A DNA stretch of 49,390 bases from a virus: the IMG/VR virus record IMGVR_UViG_3300046488_000055, positions 1-49,390 of that record, one strand, 5' to 3'. The notes beneath the pieces are model-generated. The model saw only the letters and a list, made by a program, of their open reading frames with translations. It was not told the DNA's origin and did no database searches. A program made the position numbers and the translations under genes. Shown here piece after piece: positions 32,568 through 37,757 of the stretch. Position 1 is the stretch's first letter, and the number at the start of each line of letters is the position of its first letter.

Positions 32568-32848
32568 TTAAACATCCCAAGCGTACTTTTAGGAAGTACG
32601 CGATTATCTAATACCTTATAAGGTATCTTAAACTTGTTTAACATAGCCTTTGCTATATACAAAATACCAGTGGGAAACTCACCGCGAGCAGTTAAGAGCT
32701 TTCGTCTATATTTAAGTCCTCCGTATCCTGCACCATCCGCTGCGAGCGTATAAGACATTAGGTTAGATAATCGCTTAAAATGATCCGCAGGTAAGTCTAA
32801 GATCTTACATGTACTATTGCCGATGACTATTGTAACGACGGGTGCCAT
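32558..32848 (-). CDS. N-terminal domain of a UvsW-like helicase as a separate ORF
   Basis: A 96-residue protein with GLKYRRKLLTARGEFPTGIL followed by AKAMLNKFKIPYKVLDNRVLP. The FPTGIL...D-x-R-x-x-P signature is what I know from the region directly ahead of the helicase core in single-chain phage helicases. Here the frame stops after MFKWV, and the core restarts at an overlapping ATG (GATGTTTAAATGGGTATGA). The core frame has a TAA just before its ATG, so simple frameshifting is unlikely; coupled translation of two chains is expected. The start at 32848 (ATG) is preferred over a TTG at 32857. Confidence 0.65.
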   Translation of the reverse strand: MAPVVTIVIGNSTCKILDLPADHFKRLSNLMSYTLAADGAGYGGLKYRRKLLTARGEFPTGILYIAKAMLNKFKIPYKVLDNRVLPKSTLGMFKWV

Positions 32849-33039
32849 GGCTGCCAATTCTCAATATCATCGCGTTTTATGAAGATGTTATCTTTTGCGA
32901 TAGGACGAGGACGTCCGCTCGTGACGATAAACCAAATACCCGTCATTTTTAGGCCCTCCTCAGTTTCATGTATAATGATAGGATCAAAAGCCGAATCTAG
33001 ACTATCAACATGTTTGTACAATGTATTTACGTACAGCAT
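32827..33039 (-). CDS. hypothetical protein, 70 aa
   Basis: A small mixed protein (SAFDPIIIHETEEGLKMTG, WFIVTSGRPRPIAKDNIFI). No domain is recognised. Its ATG shares a base with the protease stop (TAATG), and its 3' end overlaps the helicase N-terminal ORF by 22 bp, so it is part of the same leftward operon. Confidence 0.65.
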   Translation of the reverse strand: MLYVNTLYKHVDSLDSAFDPIIIHETEEGLKMTGIWFIVTSGRPRPIAKDNIFIKRDDIENWQPWHPSLQ

Positions 33040-33659
33040 TAGATTTCCTCGATAAAGTTTTTAATCTTGGTGAATGGTATAAAGCCTCCGCGTTCATTTT
33101 CGTCTTTAATGGTGATAATACCGACCATCTCTAATTTTGAATTAAACACAGGTCCGCCAGAGTTACCGCCAATAACTCTATTATTCATCATGATATAACG
33201 ATCTTCGCTTCCCATTACCTCAATAACTCTACTGCCAAGAACTCTAGCACTAAAGATAGAGAGCCCGAGCTGAGCAGGAAAGCCTGAGTATTCCACCTGC
33301 TCCCAATGTTTTATATCCTTAGCTAACTTTAGCTCTACTACACCATCCAAGGGCTCAACAGCGCATAGGTCTGAGCCAGGGCTAATGGCGATGATTTTTC
33401 TAAGAGATAACGCTCCTTTACGATTTACAGTAGTTACTCGCACATAACCATCTGGCGATTCCATGCATAAGTGTCTATTAGTCACCATAAACATTCGATT
33501 TTGAACTGTTTTTAGCTGAAATGCGGAGCCATGATATTCTCCTGCTTGGAGATAGATAATATCTCTAGAGGCTTGCTCGTATGTTAAGTGTTTAGGCGCC
33601 GTAACTGCTGCTATACAGACACCGAAGATAAAACAAGAAAAAGCTAAGAAATATTTCAT
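33039..33659 (-). CDS. secreted trypsin-like serine protease
   Basis: A 206-residue protein. Residues 1-20 form a signal peptide (MKYFLAFSCFIFGVCIAAVT) without a clear lipobox. The chymotrypsin-fold motifs are complete: GSAFQL (44-49), TNRHLC with His63, SDLCAVE with Asp97, and GGNSGGPVF with Ser167, then MVGIITIKDENERGGFIPF for the substrate-binding strands. There is no PDZ domain, so it is shorter than DegP/HtrA. It is the first gene of the leftward operon, behind a long structured leader, with ATAGGAG before the ATG. A periplasmic or extracellular protease in a phage early position is unusual; superinfection exclusion or envelope remodelling are guesses. Confidence 0.85.
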   Translation of the reverse strand: MKYFLAFSCFIFGVCIAAVTAPKHLTYEQASRDIIYLQAGEYHGSAFQLKTVQNRMFMVTNRHLCMESPDGYVRVTTVNRKGALSLRKIIAISPGSDLCAVEPLDGVVELKLAKDIKHWEQVEYSGFPAQLGLSIFSARVLGSRVIEVMGSEDRYIMMNNRVIGGNSGGPVFNSKLEMVGIITIKDENERGGFIPFTKIKNFIEEI

Positions 33660-33719
33660 TAAAACTCCTATAATTAGTGTGTCATATAGGACAAGCTATT
33701 GCAAGGATTATTTTTGTGT

Positions 33720-33950
33720 GCGAAGAGCAGTTCCTCTTACACCTTCACCATGATGAGGTTTTCGTGCAAAACCTATAGCTCGACCCTTAAGCGTCTTTGG
33801 GAACCTTGGGGGGCTTCGCCTCCCCAAACCCCTGAGTGCCTTCGGCACTGCTATAGCTCTTTTCTCATGCTGAATCGCTCTTTCTCTACATTAGCGCTTT
33901 TGCTAAACACCTATGAACCTAGAAGCTTATAGGTCTCACATATGAGACGC
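33720..33950 (-). ncRNA. highly structured non-coding region, likely 5' leader of the leftward transcript
   Basis: No credible gene lies between 33660 and 34391. Within it, at least four stable hairpins are clustered: AGGTTTT/AAAACCT (33756-33774); a GC-rich one around 33806-33829 (TTGGGG-GGC with GCC-TCCCCAA); AGTGCC/GGCACT around TTC (33835-33849), which on the plus strand is a C(UUCG)G tetraloop; and GTCTCA/TGAGAC (33933-33948). TTAAGCGTC (33787-33795) is nearly complementary to GACGCTTTAA (33946-33955), which could close the whole domain. A leftward promoter at 34039-34011 would transcribe it as a leader of about 340 nt before the protease gene. Strand and function are not settled. Confidence 0.45.
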
Positions 33951-34010
33951 TTTAAAGTTACTAAAATAAAATCTAAACGCGTTTATGCTAGAAATCTTAA
34001 TGTAAGTAAT

Positions 34011-34039
34011 ACATTACCACATTATTGTATTTATGTCAA
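34011..34039 (-). promoter_or_regulatory. leftward promoter of the divergent control region
   Basis: Read on the minus strand: TTGACA (34039-34034), a 17-bp spacer ending TGG, then TAATGT (34016-34011), an extended -10 type. The palindrome GTAAT-ac-ATTAC (34006-34017) and the repeat AATGTA/TACATT (33999-34015) overlap the -10 and start, as an operator would. The -10 is poor, so confidence is moderate. Confidence 0.45.
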
Positions 34040-34074
34040 TAGATTTCTTCATTAATGATAACAAGCCTTTAGAT

Positions 34075-34098
34075 GATACAAAATGATCTTATTGTATC
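34075..34098. repeat. operator-like inverted repeat between divergent promoters
   Basis: GATACAA (34075-34081) and TTGTATC (34092-34098) are perfect inverted 7-mers separated by 10 bp, centred between the leftward TTGACA (34034-34039) and the rightward TTGACA (34130-34135). One helical-turn spacing would suit a dimeric repressor. The surrounding 120 bp is very AT-rich and otherwise has no gene. Confidence 0.5.
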
Positions 34099-34129
34099 AG
34101 TTAATCAATTATTAGGCTTAAAATAAATA

Positions 34130-34157
34130 TTGACAATAATATAGCGTGTGCTATTCT
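34130..34157 (+). promoter_or_regulatory. rightward promoter of the divergent control region
   Basis: TTGACA (34130-34135), a 16-bp spacer ending TGC (extended -10) and TATTCT (34152-34157), predict a start near 34164, just upstream of the long hairpin. Confidence 0.75.
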
Positions 34158-34163
34158 ATTACT

Positions 34164-34262
34164 GCATGGTCCCCCTCAAAGAGACCTAGATAGTTCAGGA
34201 AGTCCCCTACATCTCTCTTTCTCTCAACTTCCTGAGAATTAATCTAGGTCTCTTTATTTTTG
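34164..34262 (+). ncRNA. short hairpin RNA with its own promoter and terminator
   Basis: From the predicted start the RNA would fold into one long stem: AAAGAGACCTAGAT (34178-34191) with ATCTAGGTCTCTTT (34242-34255), 14 perfect pairs, then TCAGGAAGT (34195-34203) with ACTTCCTGA (34227-34235), 9 perfect pairs, and a pyrimidine-rich 23-nt loop. The stem is followed by TATTTTTGT. Promoter, stem and U-run make a self-contained transcript of about 95 nt. It may be a small RNA, or a terminator/attenuator that antitermination must pass. Confidence 0.6.
34242..34262 (+). terminator. terminator arm and U-run of the hairpin RNA
   Basis: The 3' arm ATCTAGGTCTCTTT plus TATTTTTGT forms a Rho-independent terminator with the 5' arm at 34178-34191. 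A second promoter begins immediately after it (34265), as expected if the first transcript normally stops here. Confidence 0.6.
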
Positions 34263-34264
34263 TA

Positions 34265-34293
34265 TTGACTATTGTAACTTATACTTATAGACT
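34265..34293 (+). promoter_or_regulatory. promoter of the rightward early operon
   Basis: TTGACT (34265-34270), a 17-bp spacer and TAGACT (34288-34293), start near 34300. The leader of about 90 nt can fold CTCTTT/AAAGAG and ATCAA/TTGAT (about 34305-34342) before AAGGAG and the ATG at 34392. Confidence 0.5.
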
Positions 34294-34391
34294 GTAGTAG
34301 CTGGCTCTTTTTGATATCAACAGGATCTCATTGATAAAGAGGTATTCTGAAGACGGACTAGGAGGAGTCAGCGCCTATTTAAGGAGAACAT

Positions 34392-34505
34392 ATGACAGAC
34401 GTAATGATAGTAAAAATATTTTGTTTGTTTATGATGTTAATGTCTATCGGAGCATTAGCCTCTGCTTTTTCTGAGCAAAACGACGATGAGGATGATAATA
34501 AATGA
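34392..34505 (+). CDS. small membrane peptide, 37 aa
   Basis: A short ORF with AAGGAG 7 nt upstream. The product is MTDVMIVKIF, then a hydrophobic run (CLFMMLMSIGALASAF) and a very acidic tail ending EDDNK. One transmembrane helix with an acidic cytosolic tail is expected. The stop overlaps the next ATG (ATGA). Position at the head of the early operon fits a host-takeover or exclusion peptide, which is conjecture. Confidence 0.65.
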   Translation: MTDVMIVKIFCLFMMLMSIGALASAFSEQNDDEDDNK

Positions 34506-34768
34506 GCTGTAATAAACCTATTTGGAAGACCTATACCGGATTAACAGGATTACATCCATTTGAGTATTGTGATGCGTGCGGAATGAAGAAAGAAGATCAT
34601 CCAGTTAAAGATGAAATAGAATTAACGTGTTCGGAGACCATCTATTTTTTTGGGGGAGAGCCTTTTGATAGCTATCAATACTTAGGGCATATTCCTCCAC
34701 CGCCTCCGTCATCACCCTCTGAGGCTGAGATGGCTGAATATTTGGAGATGCTAAATGGTCTTAATTAA
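34502..34768 (+). CDS. hypothetical protein with Cys pairs, 88 aa
   Basis: A protein with GLHPFEYCDACGMKKEDHP, an N-terminal Cys and a later Cys, then a Pro-rich segment HIPPPPPSSPSEAEMAEYL. The C-x2-C knuckle suggests a zinc site; the C-terminus is acidic. No family is recognised. It is coupled to the 37-residue membrane peptide upstream and overlaps the next gene by 14 bp. Confidence 0.65.
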   Translation: MSCNKPIWKTYTGLTGLHPFEYCDACGMKKEDHPVKDEIELTCSETIYFFGGEPFDSYQYLGHIPPPPPSSPSEAEMAEYLEMLNGLN

Positions 34769-34991
34769 ATCAGCAAAAGAACACCCTACAACTTCAATGG
34801 CAATTATAGTTGTCGCTGTATGCGCACTACGGTTCCTTTTTGATGGTGTAATATTCTCTATAGCTGGACATATTATCACCATCCCACACGTAGATCCGCT
34901 ATCTTATGGATCAATTCTAACTCCTGTTCTAGCTGCGCATGGGTATTTGCGCGGCAAAATTAAACAAAAAGAAGCAAATGATGCAAACTAA
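34755..34991 (+). CDS. membrane protein, holin-like
   Basis: A 78-residue protein with one or two membrane segments: TSMAIIVVAVCALRFLF (about 14-30) and FSIAGHIITIPHV (about 35-47), then YGSILTPVLAAHGYLRGK, a C-terminal pattern seen in small phage holin- or R1-type membrane proteins. Lys-rich tail. Membrane location is well supported; a lysis function is not proven. Confidence 0.6.
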   Translation: MVLIKSAKEHPTTSMAIIVVAVCALRFLFDGVIFSIAGHIITIPHVDPLSYGSILTPVLAAHGYLRGKIKQKEANDAN

Positions 34992-35412
34992 AAATCAAGT
35001 AATCTTATTTATTGTACTCCTAGCCGGATCATTTTGCGCAGGACGCTACTTCGCACCAATAAAGATTCATGAAGTAATAACGGAAGTAGAAAAAAAGCAT
35101 GAAGTGACTGATACTGATAAACACGAGACTATCGTGGAAATTACCCAGCCAGACGGATCTAAAAAAAAGACCACAGAGATTATAACCGAGACAAAAAAGA
35201 ATGTCAATTTAACCCTAGATAAGATTGATGATATCACTAAAGAATATAAACGTAATACAACGTCAATCTCAGTATTAATTGGAGGTCAAATACCACTCTC
35301 GCCGCCCATATATGGCATTCAGGTGCAAAAACAACTTCTAGGTCCAATCATCTTTGGTGTTTGGGGGATGACAGATAAGACTGCTGGAATCAGCGTAGGA
35401 CTCACATTTTAA
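34978..35412 (+). CDS. membrane-anchored protein, possible spanin-like
   Basis: A protein of 144 residues with an N-terminal transmembrane helix (VILFIVLLAGSFCAGRYF), a charged coiled middle (VITEVEKKHEVTDTDKHE, then QPDGSKKKTTEIITETKK) and a beta C-terminus (LGPIIFGVWGMTDKTAGIS). The sequence is of a common phage type of unknown role. Start codons at 34978 and 34981 are adjacent ATGs. It overlaps the previous gene by 14 bp and closes this short operon. Confidence 0.65.
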   Translation: MMQTKNQVILFIVLLAGSFCAGRYFAPIKIHEVITEVEKKHEVTDTDKHETIVEITQPDGSKKKTTEIITETKKNVNLTLDKIDDITKEYKRNTTSISVLIGGQIPLSPPIYGIQVQKQLLGPIIFGVWGMTDKTAGISVGLTF

Positions 35413-35413
35413 C

Positions 35414-35443
35414 CGTGACATTTTGTCACGACCTTGATATATT
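35414..35443 (+). promoter_or_regulatory. replication-operon promoter with overlapping palindromic operator
   Basis: GTGACA (35415-35420), a 17-bp spacer and TATATT (35438-35443) form a promoter. The -35 is embedded in a perfect palindrome, CGTGACA-ttt-TGTCACG (35414-35430). No U-run follows the palindrome, so it reads as an operator and not a terminator. AAGGAGAG precedes the ATG at 35461. Confidence 0.6.
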
Positions 35444-35460
35444 AATAAGAAGGAGAGAAT

Positions 35461-35859
35461 ATGGAAAAAACATTTAAAGAATTAAAAGCAACAATTGATC
35501 GAATTTACAATGAGGGCTGCACCATAATCGAGGCTGAGAGATTAGCGGCTAGAACTCTAAGTATTCGACTAGATATCTCAGACCGTATTAAAGAAGTAGA
35601 TCTAGACGCCAGGATGAAACGACACGGTGTTAAGGCTATTAGAGCTCAAGCTTATATGGATGAGCTGGTTAAATATGACAAGAAACCAGCTGAAGGCCTT
35701 TTGGACCACGCAGTTAATCTCAGTGAGCTAGTAAGCGCGGCTGAAGGATTATATAGTAGCGCAGATACTGAAGTGGATAGACTAAAAGCGTATCTAGATG
35801 TATTTAAAGATGCACATCTTTATTTTCGTAATATAGCACGAGGCACTTATGAAGGTTAA
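35461..35859 (+). CDS. hypothetical protein preceding the RecA-like gene
   Basis: A 132-residue, almost all-helical protein (AERLAARTLSIRLDISDRIKE in part, MKRHGVKAIRAQAYMDELV, YSSADTEVDRLKAYLDVFKD). It overlaps the recombinase gene by 11 bp and shares its promoter. A recombination accessory role is plausible from position. I recognise no family. Confidence 0.7.
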   Translation: MEKTFKELKATIDRIYNEGCTIIEAERLAARTLSIRLDISDRIKEVDLDARMKRHGVKAIRAQAYMDELVKYDKKPAEGLLDHAVNLSELVSAAEGLYSSADTEVDRLKAYLDVFKDAHLYFRNIARGTYEG

Positions 35860-36775
35860 TATACAAAATATAGTATCAGACATTCAAGCATTATATGTTA
35901 AAGATAAAAAAATCTCATCTATTATCTGTACAGGCGATTCAGTAAAAACAGCTTATACGCTAAAAGATGTAATCCCGCTACCTGACGGACATCCATTCCG
36001 ACAACTCTTAGGACTTCCAGGACTTCCATATAATAAAATTGCTCAGATTGCTGGAAAACCAGATTGCGGCAAGAGCACTTGGGGGTGCGAATTAGTAGTT
36101 GCAGCACAAAAGGCAGGTGTTCAAGTAGTATATTGGGATTCAGAAGACAAATTCGATGGAAATCGTTTAACTATGCTTGGTGGTAAGCCTAAAGATATTT
36201 TGATGATCAAAACGAATGAAACGCTTAAAGGCGCAGAGCTAGCTCGTAAGTATATATTAGCTATTAAGGCTCAAGTACCAGAAGCTAAGATTTTGTTTGT
36301 CTGGGATAGTGTCGGAGGCTCGCAAAGTAGGTCTCATGCCGAACGAGAACTTGATAGTGAAAAACACGCACAACCTGGACAGGACGCTAAAGAGAACGGC
36401 TCAGTATGTAAAGTATTAGTAGCTCTAATAAACAAATTCCCAGATAGTATCGCAGTATATCTAGCTAATCAAACATATGCAAAAATCGGATTTATGCAAA
36501 AAGGAGATGCCACTAGCGGAGGTACTAAAATAGAATATCATAGCTCTTTTATTGTGATGTTAAAACGAATTAAAGTATTGACTAAAACAGTAAAAGGAGT
36601 TATAACTAAATACGGGATTATAACAAGAGCTGTAGCGTCTAAAAATCATCTTTCTCAGTCTGAAACCTCAGTGCATCAGATTGATTTTGAAGTAACCGCT
36701 AGCGGCTCTAAAATTGCAAGTAAACAAGGAGCAACAACAGATGACGATAGCAGCGAAGACGAAGAATCCGAATAG
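35849..36775 (+). CDS. RecA/UvsX-like recombinase
   Basis: A 308-residue RecA-fold ATPase. Walker A GKPDCGKST is at 69-77, a strand QVVYWDSEDKFD at 92-103, Walker B ILFVWDSVGG at 148-157, then the L1/L2-like loop region around NQTYAKIGFMQKG and SGGTKIEYHSS. The C-terminal tail is very acidic (DDDSSEDEESE), as in RecA and UvsX. It should coat ssDNA and promote strand exchange for recombination-dependent replication. It overlaps the SbcD-like gene, whose ATG is at 36741. Confidence 0.85.
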   Translation: MKVNIQNIVSDIQALYVKDKKISSIICTGDSVKTAYTLKDVIPLPDGHPFRQLLGLPGLPYNKIAQIAGKPDCGKSTWGCELVVAAQKAGVQVVYWDSEDKFDGNRLTMLGGKPKDILMIKTNETLKGAELARKYILAIKAQVPEAKILFVWDSVGGSQSRSHAERELDSEKHAQPGQDAKENGSVCKVLVALINKFPDSIAVYLANQTYAKIGFMQKGDATSGGTKIEYHSSFIVMLKRIKVLTKTVKGVITKYGIITRAVASKNHLSQSETSVHQIDFEVTASGSKIASKQGATTDDDSSEDEESE

Positions 36776-37757
36776 AAGGCCAAAAGCGGTATTAATCAGT
36801 GATATCCATTGGAGCCTTAAAAATCTAGAATTATCTGAAGCAGCTACGAAAGCTGCTTTAGACTATGGCGCTAAGCATGCTCTCCCAGTAATTATAGCTG
36901 GTGATATCCACGACACTAAAGCGATACTTCGAGGAGAAGTAGTAGCTCGTATGATCAAAACTTTTGAAGGATATCGAAAGCCTTATATCCTAGTCGGAAA
37001 TCATGACCGGATTAACGAGAAAAATCAAGCACATGCATTAGAGTTTCTACGCCCACACGCTCGCATTATTGATGCGCCTACGCCTATATCGGAACTCGAT
37101 ATAGTATTCTTTCCATACAGTCACGACGTAGAAGAATTAAAAGCAGACCTGAAAAATTGGGCTCGAGCAGGTGATACACTAGTGATGCACCAAGGCGTTA
37201 CAGCGGCTGATAAAGGGGATTATATTGTCGATAAGTCTGCAATTGACGTCGAGTTATTGTCGAATTATACAGTATTCTCAGGACATTATCATAAGCATCA
37301 AACTATAGGTACTTGTACCTACATAGGAAATCCATTTACTATGAGTTTTGGCGAGGCTAAAGACGGTCCTAAAGGCTTTCTAATCTTATACTCAGATGGC
37401 ACATTTACGCGCAAGACTCTAGATTATCGCAAGCATGTGGTGATTGAATGTTCTTATGACCAAATCCTTTATTCTAGCTCTGGTATGTTTGATAATTTAA
37501 AGCCTAATGACCTCGTATGGCTAAAAATTTCTGGTCCTATATCTGAGCTCAATAAGATTAAAAAATCTGAACTCGCTAGAGAGATCGGACATATGAATTT
37601 TAAACTTGACAAGATCGCTACAGAAGTGCAACAATTACAAGAGACGAATATACCAAAAACTGATCAGCAAATTCTAGATGAGCTTATTGATAGTTCGGCA
37701 GAATCAGCGGATCAGAAAAAAAGATTAAAGAATCTTTGGAGAGAAGTGATACAATGA
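36741..37757 (+). CDS. SbcD/Mre11-like (gp47-type) nuclease subunit
   Basis: A 338-residue calcineurin-type metallophosphoesterase. Motifs in order: LISDIHW (Asp21, His23), AGDIHD, GNHDR, VMHQG and SGHYHKH, which together make the two-metal site. The ATG at 36741 has AAGGAG 9 nt upstream; an in-frame TTG at 36714 is less likely. The stop overlaps the SbcC ATG (ATGA). With SbcC it forms the end-resection complex that feeds ssDNA to the RecA-like protein. Confidence 0.9.
   Translation: MTIAAKTKNPNRRPKAVLISDIHWSLKNLELSEAATKAALDYGAKHALPVIIAGDIHDTKAILRGEVVARMIKTFEGYRKPYILVGNHDRINEKNQAHALEFLRPHARIIDAPTPISELDIVFFPYSHDVEELKADLKNWARAGDTLVMHQGVTAADKGDYIVDKSAIDVELLSNYTVFSGHYHKHQTIGTCTYIGNPFTMSFGEAKDGPKGFLILYSDGTFTRKTLDYRKHVVIECSYDQILYSSSGMFDNLKPNDLVWLKISGPISELNKIKKSELAREIGHMNFKLDKIATEVQQLQETNIPKTDQQILDELIDSSAESADQKKRLKNLWREVIQ

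Noticed and set aside
32555-32570. Programmed -1 frameshift joining the two helicase ORFs
   Set aside because: The -1 frame has a TAA immediately before the downstream ATG, and the zero-frame codons do not form a slippery heptamer. Coupled re-initiation is more likely.
33840-33890. boxA-like CGCTCTTTC on the plus strand, suggesting a nut site
   Set aside because: The predicted transcript through this region is leftward, so the motif is on the wrong strand, and no plus-strand promoter lies upstream.
33699-33932. A 77-codon open frame in the control region
   Set aside because: It runs through several stable hairpins, lacks a Shine-Dalgarno sequence and has no recognisable protein pattern. The region is better read as structured RNA.
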